A DNA stretch of 64,000 nucleotides from Aquimarina sp. AU58 (lineage in GTDB: Bacteria > Bacteroidota > Bacteroidia > Flavobacteriales > Flavobacteriaceae): the NCBI RefSeq assembly GCF_900312745.1, contig NZ_OMPD01000007.1, positions 192,523 through 256,522 of the forward strand. Direction: 5' to 3'. How positions within the stretch are numbered: position 1 is the stretch's first letter; the number at the start of each line of letters is the position of its first letter. The position numbers and the translations under genes were made by a program. Below are positions 52,235 through 62,136 of the stretch, piece after piece. The notes beneath the pieces are model-generated. The model was not told the origin of the DNA, did no database searches, and worked only from the letters and a program-made list of their open reading frames with translations.

Positions 52235-53641
52235 ATGGCACGAATATCATGGTTCAAATCCGAAGCGGCTAGATATACTTTTTATGGGATATCTTTTGGG
52301 TTTGCATTTCCTATTCTCGCCACAAGTATTGATATAGCTAGGCTTGATCTCGAATTCTCATGGCAATCTATCGCTTATGTACAAAGCAATTTTCCTATTC
52401 ATTACATTATAGATACTGCTCCTCTATTTCTAGGCCTATTTGCTATGTTTGGAGGTAGAAACCTAGATAAACTAAAAGAAAAAAATCAACAAACCTTAAA
52501 AGCCTCAAAATTTAAACAAGAGTTCCTTGCCAATATGAGTCATGAAATCAGAACTCCTATGGTTGGAGTTATAGGTATGATTGATTTACTTTTTAATACT
52601 ACAGAACTTAATAATCTTCAGAAAGAATATGTGACCACAATTCATCAATCCTCTCATAATTTATTAGAAATCTTAAATCAAATTTTGGATCTATCAAAAA
52701 TGGAAGAAGGGAAATTTAATTTATCCCCTACTCCCATTAATTTTAAAAAATTAATCCACCAAAATGTAGATCTCTTTTTGGCCACCGCAACAGCCAAAGA
52801 AATTAATTTAGTTCCTAAATATTCTGAAGAATTACCCGAAAACATAATGGCAGATGGTAATCGTTTAACCCAGGTTATTTCTAACCTTATTGGTAATGCC
52901 ATAAAATTCACTAATGGCGGAGAGATACATATACAGGTTTCTGCAGTATCTCAAAAAAATGATTATTTAACCATCAAAGTAGAAGTGATCGACTCTGGTA
53001 TTGGTATTGGGAAAAAAGATCAGGAAGCACTTTTTAGTCGTTTCAGTCAATTTAATGAAGCATCAATTCTCTCGGGACAAGGAAGTGGACTAGGGCTTTC
53101 TATATGCAAAAAACTAGTTGATCTAATGCAAGGCAAACTTGGTGTAAAAAGTGAACTCGGAAAAGGGAGTAATTTTTGGTTTACTTTTAAAACAAATATT
53201 ATCGATATATCAATACCTATAAAAGAAAATAAAGCACCTACCCGTGTAAAAAAATATAAATATGATCTACATGTATTGCTAGTAGAAGATTCTGAAACCA
53301 ACATACTGGTATCTAAACAAATTCTAAAATATCTTGGTTGTACAGCAGATATAGCAAAAAATGGAAGGCAGGCAGTCGACATGTTTAAAGAAGATACTTA
53401 TGATCTTATTTTAATGGATATCAATCTACCCGAACTTAATGGTGTTGAAACTTGTAATCTAATTCGTAAAAACCACAAAAAAGTTCCCCCGGTAATTGCA
53501 TTAACCTCTAATGCATTACCCGGTGATGCAGAGCGCTTTATTGCCAAAGGCCTGGATGATTATATTACTAAGCCCTTTACTACAGAAATTTTGAATATTA
53601 AACTCAAAAACTGGTTCGGAGATCATTACAGGTATCATTAA
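52235..53641 (+). CDS. Hybrid sensor histidine kinase/response regulator
   Basis: A 468-aa protein: two N-terminal membrane helices (YTFYGISFGFAFPILATSID and IIDTAPLFLGLFAMFGG), HisKA domain with LANMSHEIRTPMVGVIGMID near residue 98 (His-box), HATPase with NRLTQVISNLIGNAIKFTNG, and a C-terminal receiver domain with LLVEDSETNILVSKQILKYL near residue 350 and the aspartate in DLILMDINLPELNG. No DNA-binding domain follows. The very short periplasmic loop suggests it senses the membrane or partners with another protein. Lone gene with flanking gaps. Confidence 0.92.
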   Translation: MARISWFKSEAARYTFYGISFGFAFPILATSIDIARLDLEFSWQSIAYVQSNFPIHYIIDTAPLFLGLFAMFGGRNLDKLKEKNQQTLKASKFKQEFLANMSHEIRTPMVGVIGMIDLLFNTTELNNLQKEYVTTIHQSSHNLLEILNQILDLSKMEEGKFNLSPTPINFKKLIHQNVDLFLATATAKEINLVPKYSEELPENIMADGNRLTQVISNLIGNAIKFTNGGEIHIQVSAVSQKNDYLTIKVEVIDSGIGIGKKDQEALFSRFSQFNEASILSGQGSGLGLSICKKLVDLMQGKLGVKSELGKGSNFWFTFKTNIIDISIPIKENKAPTRVKKYKYDLHVLLVEDSETNILVSKQILKYLGCTADIAKNGRQAVDMFKEDTYDLILMDINLPELNGVETCNLIRKNHKKVPPVIALTSNALPGDAERFIAKGLDDYITKPFTTEILNIKLKNWFGDHYRYH

Positions 53642-53780
53642 TTGTATTTGAAGTATTCCAAAATTTAACAAAAGCTACTGTTTTAACGTATTGACATCAA
53701 ATTTCTTCGGTAAAATTTCTTACCTTGTAATATAGGATTAAGCTCTTTAAAAAAGAAATTACAACCAAAAAACTCGAGCT

Positions 53781-55085
53781 ATGAACAAAAAAAGTATTTT
53801 TTTTCACAATAGACATATCACCTTTCTATTGTTTATTTTGCTAACTATCTCATATTCTGCTCACATACAAGCATTCACTTATTTTCAGGATAGTAGTCAA
53901 GATAACACCAATTATAATGAGTACAAAGGATATATACTCGATAGTGAAAACAATCGGCCTCTAATATCTGCATCTATTGAAGTAAATGAAACGAATATTT
54001 CTACAGTTACAAATGATGAAGGAAAATTTTCGTTAAAGGTTCCTAAGGATATGGCTAATAGAAAAATAACAGTCTCTTATCTTGGATATATAGATAAAGT
54101 AATTATGTTATCCAAATTTAATGGTAAAGAGTTAAAAATAAAACTCAATATCTCTATTACCGAATTATCCGAAGTTAATATTGATCCAAAGGATCCAAAT
54201 GCACTTATACGTGAAGTAATAGAGAGAAAAGGGAGTAATTATCTTAATGAAAAAAGTATCATGACTGCTTTTTATCGAGAAACTATCAAAAAACGCAGAA
54301 GCTATGTATCGCTTTCAGAAGCTGTGGTAGATGTCTATAAAAACCCTTATGAATCGACAAAAACAGATATCATTAAACTTTTTAAAGCTAGAAAAAGTGC
54401 CAACTATAAAAAATTAGACACATTAACATTAAAATTACAAGGAGGGCCTACCAGTACACTTTATATTGATGTGATGAAAAACCCTGAGATTCTTTTTACT
54501 AAAAGTATGACTGATTTTTATGTTTTTAGTTTTGATAAGTCTACAAAAATCCATGATCAATATATTTATGTATTAAATTTTAAACAACGTCCATACATAA
54601 AAGAACCATTATATTATGGGAAATTGTATATAGATGCAGAAACATTAGCAATGACCAAAGCTGTCTTTAGTCTTAATATGGAAAATAAAGAAGAGGTTAG
54701 TAAAATGTTTGTTAGAAAAAAACCTAAAAAAGCAAAAGTATACCCTACCCAGGCATCTTATACAATTGATTATCGTCAAAAAGATGGAAAATGGTATTAT
54801 GGTTATGGAAGAATTGATCTTGTCGTAAAAATTAACTGGAAGAAGAAATTATTTAATTCAGTCTATAAATTAAATGTAGAAATGGCGGTAACCGATTGGA
54901 AAAAAAATATCAATAATGAAACCGTTAAAGTAAGAGATCAATTAAAATCTTCTGTAGTAATTAGCGATGAAGCGTCGGGGTTCTCTGATCCAGTATTCTG
55001 GGGTGAATATAATGTTATAGAACCCGAAAAATCTATAGAATCAGCAATCAAAAAAATAAAAAGACAACTGCGAAAATTAAACTAA
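53781..55085 (+). CDS. Secreted protein with carboxypeptidase-like regulatory domain
   Basis: A 434-aa protein with a long signal peptide (FLLFILLTISYSAHIQAFTY), a CarboxypepD_reg-like domain at about residues 45-130 (YKGYILDSENNRPLISASIE, GKFSLKVPKDMANRKITVSY with LGYIDKV), and a C-terminal region of about 280 residues (MTAFYRETIKKRRSYVSLSE to KKIKRQLRKLN) found in the same combination in other flavobacteria. The role is probably in the periplasm or outer membrane; substrate unknown. Followed by a strong terminator. Confidence 0.83.
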   Translation: MNKKSIFFHNRHITFLLFILLTISYSAHIQAFTYFQDSSQDNTNYNEYKGYILDSENNRPLISASIEVNETNISTVTNDEGKFSLKVPKDMANRKITVSYLGYIDKVIMLSKFNGKELKIKLNISITELSEVNIDPKDPNALIREVIERKGSNYLNEKSIMTAFYRETIKKRRSYVSLSEAVVDVYKNPYESTKTDIIKLFKARKSANYKKLDTLTLKLQGGPTSTLYIDVMKNPEILFTKSMTDFYVFSFDKSTKIHDQYIYVLNFKQRPYIKEPLYYGKLYIDAETLAMTKAVFSLNMENKEEVSKMFVRKKPKKAKVYPTQASYTIDYRQKDGKWYYGYGRIDLVVKINWKKKLFNSVYKLNVEMAVTDWKKNINNETVKVRDQLKSSVVISDEASGFSDPVFWGEYNVIEPEKSIESAIKKIKRQLRKLN

Positions 55086-55107
55086 AAACAGAACAATTTG
55101 CAATCTA

Positions 55108-55137
55108 AAAAGAGTATGTTTTTCATACTCTTTTTTT
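55108..55137 (+). terminator. Terminator after the carboxypeptidase-like protein gene
   Basis: AGAGTATG / CATACTCT stem with a TTTTT loop, then seven T on the plus strand, about 25 nt after the stop. Confidence 0.93.
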
Positions 55138-55275
55138 ATTAAACTCGTGGTATTAATCTAGTAATAGATAAAATTCACTCAACAATTTTATTATTTTTAC
55201 ACCTGGGAAAACAAAAAGATTGCAACAATAAGCAATCTAAAGAAGTCAATTAAGTTATATCGTTAAAATCATCTA

Positions 55276-56730
55276 ATGAAAAAAATACAGTGTTTTGTAC
55301 TTTTTTGCATACTCACTTGTGTAGTTTATGCACAAAAACGTATGGATTCTCTTGCTGTTAGAGAAGATTTTAGGATTTTTGAAAATATCCTTAAAAAAGG
55401 ACACCCCAGTTTATATGAATATATTGATCAAGATTCTTTGGAGTATATTTTTGAAGTCACAAAAGAATCCCTAACTACAACAGATTCTGATATAAAATTA
55501 TATCAAAACATGCTGAATGTTACAGATAGAATAAAAGATGGACATCTTTCATTTTTTGCTCCCAATACTATAAAAACAGATCAATATTATTTCCCTCTGA
55601 TTCTTAAACTAATAAATACAGAGTTTTATACTGATACCAATGATTTTGATATCCCAATAGGCTCAAAAATTAATCGAATCAATGGAAGAAAAGCTTATAA
55701 AATTTTACAACACCTAAAGAAATATGTACCAAGTGACGGCTATAATCTCACTCGAAAATATAGAGAAATAGAATTGAAATTCGGGTTATACTTTGCATAT
55801 GAATATGGTATTGAGAAAAAATTTAGCATCGACTATACAGAACCAGATGGTACAGAAAAAAATAAAATATTACCAGCAGAATCTTTTGTAAACGTAAGAC
55901 TTAGAAACACCAAGCGTAATTCTTATTTTGCTTCATATCATAACCAAGAAAACAGTTTTGACTACTTTGATACATTTATCAATAACAAAAGCCCTTTTGT
56001 GTATTACAAAGAAGACTTAAATACGGCCGTCGTAGTGGTCAATTCATTTAGAGGGGATCTCAGAATTTTTAAATCTAATCTGACAAAAATTTTTAAAGAA
56101 ATTAATAAAAAGAAAATTAGTAATCTTATCGTTGATGTTCGACAAAATGATGGAGGTTTTAGATCTAATGCAGTACATTTATTCTCATTCATCACCAACA
56201 GTGTATTTAAACAAATAACTAGTGAATATGTGGCTTCACTTACTGTTCCCGAACGAAAACATGTCACCAAGACCTATCTTAGTGAAAAGCATTTTTTAAA
56301 AGATAAGTTTTATAACCATCCTATATATGATGGATGGAAACTAATTTTTGATGATATGGAAGCTCTTATGGTTCCTGATAAAGATAGATTTCGAGGAAAT
56401 GTATATGTGCTCGCGGGGGGAGCAACTTTTTCTGCCGGATCTGCCTTTGCATTAAATGTTAAAAATGACCCTAACATTATTTTGGTAGGAGAAGAAACCG
56501 GTGGTGGATATCACTTTTCTAATGGAGAGTTTCCTGTATATTACGAATTTCCTAATTCTAAAATAATTATGGTAATGTATATGGAAAAAATCAACCATTA
56601 TATAATAGACAAAAGAGTTCCTAAAGGGTCTGGTGTACTCCCAGACAGGCAAACTATATTCTCTATTGATGATCTAATCTCTGGCAGAGATCCTGACCTG
56701 GATTATGTGCTAAAATTGATTCGGGGATAA
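55276..56730 (+). CDS. S41 family peptidase
   Basis: A 484-aa secreted protease: signal peptide (KKIQCFVLFCILTCVVYAQ), an N-terminal helical domain, then the C-terminal processing peptidase fold. VVNSFRGDLRIFKS and LIVDVRQNDGGFRSNAVHLF lead to the catalytic serine at about residue 386 in VYVLAGGATFSAGSAFALNV, followed by GEETGGGYHFSNGEFPVYYE. It is predicted to degrade proteins in the periplasm or on the surface. No PDZ domain was recognised. It is convergent with the small ORF starting at 56925, leaving only 6 nt between the stops. Confidence 0.92.
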   Translation: MKKIQCFVLFCILTCVVYAQKRMDSLAVREDFRIFENILKKGHPSLYEYIDQDSLEYIFEVTKESLTTTDSDIKLYQNMLNVTDRIKDGHLSFFAPNTIKTDQYYFPLILKLINTEFYTDTNDFDIPIGSKINRINGRKAYKILQHLKKYVPSDGYNLTRKYREIELKFGLYFAYEYGIEKKFSIDYTEPDGTEKNKILPAESFVNVRLRNTKRNSYFASYHNQENSFDYFDTFINNKSPFVYYKEDLNTAVVVVNSFRGDLRIFKSNLTKIFKEINKKKISNLIVDVRQNDGGFRSNAVHLFSFITNSVFKQITSEYVASLTVPERKHVTKTYLSEKHFLKDKFYNHPIYDGWKLIFDDMEALMVPDKDRFRGNVYVLAGGATFSAGSAFALNVKNDPNIILVGEETGGGYHFSNGEFPVYYEFPNSKIIMVMYMEKINHYIIDKRVPKGSGVLPDRQTIFSIDDLISGRDPDLDYVLKLIRG

Positions 56731-56736
56731 GTAAAA

Positions 56737-56925
56737 TCACCCAATATATGTATTTACACTGGTGACTAACTCGCAAGAATTATGCAGCATTTGCTTAAAT
56801 CTTAATGCAAGGTGTTCATCGTTAAACTTCATCGCCTCACTAATACTGTTAGACAATACCAGTTCACCGATAAGATATTCAACAAAATAACTTTGATCAT
56901 CTGTTAGAAGTACATATTCTGTCAT
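56737..56925 (-). CDS. Small hypothetical protein (62 aa)
   Basis: A 62-aa soluble ORF (MTEYVLLTDDQSYFVEYLIG...) with mixed acidic and hydrophobic character, no signal peptide and no cysteine pattern. It is convergent with the S41 gene, with 6 nt between the stops. No family recognised. The reading frame is clean and the composition protein-like, but without conservation data I cannot be sure it is expressed. Confidence 0.5.
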   Translation of the reverse strand: MTEYVLLTDDQSYFVEYLIGELVLSNSISEAMKFNDEHLALRFKQMLHNSCELVTSVNTYIG

Positions 56926-57193
56926 ACGATAATTTATTTTCCGAACTATATTTATAATGGTACAACCTCATACAGTTCGAAGGTAAAAATAAGTTTAAAA
57001 CCTGCTCAAAAAGATAAAATAGCAGAATACTTTTACACAGAAGTATTAACAATTTCATCTTACACTTAAGTCATAAATATTATTGTACATTCTAATACAA
57101 TCTTGATTGTTTATCAATTTTTAAAAATTCTAAATGGTATTTACTTACTACAAATACTTTAAATTTGTTATTGCACTAAAAAAGTAATCCTAT

Positions 57194-57787
57194 ATGTCAG
57201 TAGACAAACTAGCAAAAGCCTACATTAGTATTGATAAAGCAAATGCAAAAGACCCAAATAAGGAAAAAGTAAATGATGTATTTGTTCCCAAAGAATTAAT
57301 CTATGGGCAACGAATGACAGATACTATTGAAGATTTTGAACCAAACGCCCCTGAAGCCCTTAAACTTGCTGCTAGATCACAACATATTTGCAGGTGGGAA
57401 ATCCCTCGTAAAAATTATGCAATGGATCGTATTGGTTATCTAAAATGGAGAGAAGAGCTAAAACGGTTTCATGCATTAAAAGCCTCAAATATTCTCGAAG
57501 AGGTTGGTTACGATACAGAAACGATTAACCGGGTATCTTTTTTGATTCAAAAGAAAAAATTAAAAAAGGATAAGGATACACAGACTTTAGAAGATGTGAT
57601 CTGTCTCGTTTTTCTTAATTTTTACTATGAAGATTTTCTGGCTAAACATACCGATCAAAAAATAATTGATATCCTTCAAAAAACCTGGCGTAAAATGTCT
57701 GAAAAAGGCCACGAATCTGCACTACAACTTTCCTATTCAGAAAAAGCTTTAGACTTAATTAAACAAGCATTGAGTAAAGATTCTTGA
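57194..57787 (+). CDS. DUF4202 protein
   Basis: A 197-aa cytoplasmic protein with the DUF4202 hallmark block AARSQHICRWEIPRKNYAMD near residue 62, then RIGYLKWREELKRFHALKAS, and LEDVICLVFLNFYYEDFLAK near residue 130. The arrangement of His, Glu and Asp residues in helices recalls HD-domain proteins. The function is not established. The gene stands alone between two leftward transcription units. Confidence 0.85.
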   Translation: MSVDKLAKAYISIDKANAKDPNKEKVNDVFVPKELIYGQRMTDTIEDFEPNAPEALKLAARSQHICRWEIPRKNYAMDRIGYLKWREELKRFHALKASNILEEVGYDTETINRVSFLIQKKKLKKDKDTQTLEDVICLVFLNFYYEDFLAKHTDQKIIDILQKTWRKMSEKGHESALQLSYSEKALDLIKQALSKDS

Positions 57788-57795
57788 CCTATATA

Positions 57796-58662
57796 TTAAA
57801 GTTTAGCTTTTTTTTTAATGACTTCATTGCGATAGTAATCAATAATTCCATCAATAGGTCTTCTTACGATATTACCAACCTTTAGGTGATATGGCCATAC
57901 TGCTGCTCTTATAATATCTTCACTAAAATGAGCTATCGAACCAATAAAGTGTATAGGTACATGTTGTGATTCTGGAAAACACAGGACTCTGGTCTCTATA
58001 AACTCCTGAATACCTTCGGTAATAATTTTATAAAAATAGCCGTTACGCTCACTGGTAAAAATAAATTCTGCAAAAGAAGCCAAATATGTATTAGGGTTTT
58101 CTCTTTTGTATAAGTTTTCTTTAATTGAATCTGAAGAAAGGTCAAAACGTTTTTCAAATTCTGATGCTATTTCGGGAGGCATTCTTTTATAGTAATAATC
58201 TCGTATTAGTTTTTTTCCAAAGTGATTTCCACTAGCTTCATCCATAAGAATATATCCCAGAGAATCTACAGACATATGAATATCTTCGCCATCAAAGTAA
58301 CAACTATTAGATCCTGTTCCTAGAATACATATAATCCCTGGCTCTGTGGTAGCGGCGTATACTGCTGCAACCATATCTTCTTTAACGATAACTTCTGCAC
58401 CAACAAAAAAGTCCTCAAAGACTTTTTTCAACATTACTGCTGGTTTTTTTGTACCGCATCCTGCTCCATAAAAATGAACAGTATCAATTTTATCTTGATA
58501 GGAAGAAAGTTTGTCGTTTTTTCTAACTCTTTCTTCTAAGAGAGATTTTTCGAATACAGCAGGATTTAATCCTTCTGTACGGGTTTTAAAAACGATTTCT
58601 CCTACATCATCCAGAAGAATCCAATCGCATTTAGTAGAACCGCCATCAGCTAATAAAATCAT
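57796..58662 (-). CDS. BadF/BadG-type N-acetylglucosamine kinase
   Basis: A 288-aa ASKHA-fold kinase. Motifs: ILLADGGSTKCDWILLDDVG at the start (phosphate 1), YGAGCGTKKPAVM near residue 66, CILGTGSNSCYFDGEDI near residue 111 and LMDEASGNHFGKKLIRDYYY near residue 139 and IHFIGSIAHFSEDIIRAAVW near residue 236. The family includes N-acetylglucosamine kinase, and flavobacterial genomes often have it just after pfkA and gapA. Substrate specificity cannot be confirmed here. Confidence 0.88.
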   Translation of the reverse strand: MILLADGGSTKCDWILLDDVGEIVFKTRTEGLNPAVFEKSLLEERVRKNDKLSSYQDKIDTVHFYGAGCGTKKPAVMLKKVFEDFFVGAEVIVKEDMVAAVYAATTEPGIICILGTGSNSCYFDGEDIHMSVDSLGYILMDEASGNHFGKKLIRDYYYKRMPPEIASEFEKRFDLSSDSIKENLYKRENPNTYLASFAEFIFTSERNGYFYKIITEGIQEFIETRVLCFPESQHVPIHFIGSIAHFSEDIIRAAVWPYHLKVGNIVRRPIDGIIDYYRNEVIKKKAKL

Positions 58663-58729
58663 TTAAAAAATTTGTTATGTGGTTAGCAAATAGAATAAAT
58701 ACTAACATTTATTCTTTTGAATTTAATAG

Positions 58730-58803
58730 GCTATCATCTCGAGCGTAATCGAAAACTATTAATTCTAATTACTATTTTTAATTACGCTCAGATAGCTAAT
58801 ACT
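58730..58803. repeat. Hairpin in the gapA-kinase gap
   Basis: GAGCGTAAT at 58740-58748 and ATTACGCTC at 58781-58789 form a 9-bp stem with further pairs outside (GGCTATC/GATAGCT). Another dispersed-type hairpin between operon genes; no T-run makes a clean terminator. Confidence 0.5.
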
Positions 58804-58820
58804 ATACGTTATATAATACT

Positions 58821-59849
<1,029 letters not shown>

Positions 59850-59879
59850 TTATACTGACTGTGGTTATACTATTCAAAA

Positions 59880-60866
59880 TTATACAGAAGTGATATCTGC
59901 TACTTTTATTAATCCATCATGTTTATGAGGCCTTTTATCTAATGCAGTTTTAAGAGGTACAATAGTAACCACCTTATGAACAATCCCAATCATTACTTCA
60001 CTTTTACCCTCTAATAATGCTTCGACTGCTCCTACTCCAAGTTTACTTGCTAATACACGATCATAACAACTTGGTGGTCCACCTCTCTGGATATGTCCTA
60101 ATACAGATACTCTTACTTCGTAATCATTAAGATTTTCTTCGACATATTCTCCTAGCTCAAAAATATTCTTGCCCGATTTGTCCCCTTCTGCTACTACAAT
60201 AATACTAGAGGTTTTCCCGGTTTTCTTACTTTTTCTTAGCGACTCTATAAGTCGCTCTACTCCCATATCTTCTTCGGGAATTAAAATTTCCTCTGCTCCT
60301 GCTCCAATTCCAGCATTTAAAGCGATATCTCCTGCATCACGCCCCATTACTTCGATTAAAAACAATCTATTATGAGAACTTGCAGTATCTCTAATCTTAT
60401 CAATTGCCTCTACTACCGTATTTAAGGCGGTATCGTATCCTATAGTATAATCTGTACCGTTAATATCATTATCGATAGTCCCAGGGATACCTACTACCGG
60501 AAAATTAAATTCTTCTGATAATTTTAAAGCTCCTGTAAAGCTTCCGTCACCACCAATTATAACAAGTGCATCGATATTATTTTTAACCAGATTTTCATAT
60601 GCTTTCTGCCTGCCTTCTATAGTTCTAAATTCTTTTGAACGGGCAGATTTAAGAAAAGTTCCTCCTTTATTTATAACATTACGAACAGATCGTGCATTTA
60701 ATACTTCGACTTCATTATTAATAAGGCCTTCATATCCTTTATAAATACCAAAACATTTTACGTCATAATAGCTACACGCCCGAACTACGGCACGAATTGC
60801 TGCATTCATTCCGGGAGCATCTCCTCCAGAAGTTAGTACGGCTATATTTTTAACTTTTTTTGTCAT
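59880..60866 (-). CDS. pfkA: ATP-dependent 6-phosphofructokinase
   Basis: The 328-aa enzyme phosphorylates fructose 6-phosphate. Motifs: AVLTSGGDAPGMNAAIRAVV near residue 9, VIIGGDGSFTGALKLSEEF near residue 102 (GGDGS marks ATP rather than pyrophosphate use), GIPGTIDNDINGTDYTIGYD near residue 126 and EVMGRDAGDIALNAGI near residue 170. First gene of the pfkA-gapA-kinase unit. A TAGATTTG box (-7-like) lies immediately before the start, and a palindrome sits at 60916-60930. Confidence 0.95.
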   Translation of the reverse strand: MTKKVKNIAVLTSGGDAPGMNAAIRAVVRACSYYDVKCFGIYKGYEGLINNEVEVLNARSVRNVINKGGTFLKSARSKEFRTIEGRQKAYENLVKNNIDALVIIGGDGSFTGALKLSEEFNFPVVGIPGTIDNDINGTDYTIGYDTALNTVVEAIDKIRDTASSHNRLFLIEVMGRDAGDIALNAGIGAGAEEILIPEEDMGVERLIESLRKSKKTGKTSSIIVVAEGDKSGKNIFELGEYVEENLNDYEVRVSVLGHIQRGGPPSCYDRVLASKLGVGAVEALLEGKSEVMIGIVHKVVTIVPLKTALDKRPHKHDGLIKVADITSV

Positions 60867-60915
60867 TGAGCCAAATCTATCGTTATTGATAGTAATAACC
60901 TAATTTGCCCAAAAA

Positions 60916-60930
60916 CTAAAACGTTTTCGG
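60916..60930. promoter_or_regulatory. LacI-type palindrome upstream of pfkA
   Basis: The sequence CTAAAACGTTTTCGG contains the perfect core AAAACGTTTT with a central CG, like operators of LacI-family repressors. It is about 50 nt before the pfkA ATG, in the promoter region. Regulation by a sugar-responsive repressor is inferred from the motif alone. Confidence 0.4.
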
Positions 60931-61029
60931 TTAATAAATTCAGCATTTACTGACAAAAAATGTATTATTTTAACACATATTTCTACATTACATTAAAAAT
61001 AAATTAATATGCTTAAAATTGTAAAAAAA

Positions 61030-61061
61030 TAAAAACGACCCGCAATAGCAAGTCGTTTTTG
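61030..61061 (-). terminator. Terminator after the T9SS protein gene
   Basis: ACGACTTGC / GCGGGTCGT stem (with G-T pairs) and TATT loop, followed by five T on the minus strand, about 45 nt after the stop at 61102. Confidence 0.88.
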
Positions 61062-61101
61062 TAAATTAACACTACTAATTTTAAATATTCCCTATCGAGG
61101 A

Positions 61102-61839
61102 TTATTTTACAAATTGTTTAGTAATTACCTTATCGTCCTCTATATATATCTTTATTATATAGTTTCCTTTTGGTAATTTTTTAATGTTAATAGAATTAGT
61201 AGTAGAAACACCTAATAGTCTAGAGTTTAAATCATAAATTTCACTCTTCTTGATAAAACCAGAATATTGGATAACTACTCTTTCCTTTCCAGGATTAGGG
61301 AATACCTTCAGGCTATTTATATTGGGTGTACCCGATTCTAAAGACATTTTATTTTCTTCAGGGCCATTAGCTCCAGAAAATATTTCTCCTGTAGAACTTC
61401 CTGTTGCAGATTTACCACAATCCTTCATTTCTATTCCAGTCCATCGAATTACCCATTCTCTATTCTTTGCTGTACTTGCTCTTAACGGGTTTGGAAAATT
61501 ATGTGATCCAACCGTTGGCAAATCTGAAGGCGCATCTGTCCATCTTAGATATACTCTAAATCCCGTAGGTGTAGCATTATAAATAGACGAAGTTCCAGAG
61601 ACATTCCATTGATACCCCTTATTACTAATAGACTCCAGGGTTACCAGATAGTGAGGTGTTGTTTGAAAACCACATGCCGCTGTATTTACATCTACATAGA
61701 TTCCTGCCGTGTTATGAGTATTATAATCAATCCAATCATTTGTAGAGCTAACACCTTGCCCTATTTTTACCTGTCCCTGTACTACCACAAGGCAAAAAGT
61801 AGCTAAAATTGTTAAAAAAATAGTTTTAAGAGATTTCAT
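61102..61839 (-). CDS. Secreted protein with T9SS sorting domain
   Basis: A 245-aa protein: signal peptide (TIFLTILATFCLVVVQGQ), an aromatic-rich N-terminal domain (DWIDYNTHNTAGIYVDVNTA, YQWNVSGTSSIYNATPTGFR) that may be a beta-sandwich, and a T9SS type A tail from INSLKVFPNPGKERVVIQYS to DKVITKQFVK. T9SS export is expected. No family recognised for the first domain. Not clearly linked to the amylase genes, as a 297-nt gap with no visible terminator separates it. Confidence 0.8.
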   Translation of the reverse strand: MKSLKTIFLTILATFCLVVVQGQVKIGQGVSSTNDWIDYNTHNTAGIYVDVNTAACGFQTTPHYLVTLESISNKGYQWNVSGTSSIYNATPTGFRVYLRWTDAPSDLPTVGSHNFPNPLRASTAKNREWVIRWTGIEMKDCGKSATGSSTGEIFSGANGPEENKMSLESGTPNINSLKVFPNPGKERVVIQYSGFIKKSEIYDLNSRLLGVSTTNSINIKKLPKGNYIIKIYIEDDKVITKQFVK

Positions 61840-62136
61840 AATGTAAAGGTTTTAAGAATTAAAAAAGTGAGTTGTTTTTCTTGTTAGTTTGGTACAAAAC
61901 AACGTTTTCCTAAGATACTACAAACCTCAAAAATTAGCATATGGGATAACAGTAAAAAAAAGAACAAACCTCCTTATTTCTTGATCAAAACAATGTTTTA
62001 AAAAACTAATAATCAATAGATTAAACAACAAAAATCATGTAACCTAAATTAGTTTAAAAACAAATTTTTAATCTTTTATTAACTAATAATTTCCCTTAAA
62101 ATAACTTATATTTTAGCTCTAGACTCTATAACCATA
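61840..62136. other. Gap upstream of the T9SS gene
   Basis: 297 nt, AT-rich, no gene seen. An AACGTTTTC half-palindrome at about 61903-61911 resembles part of the pfkA-upstream site. Confidence 0.35.
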
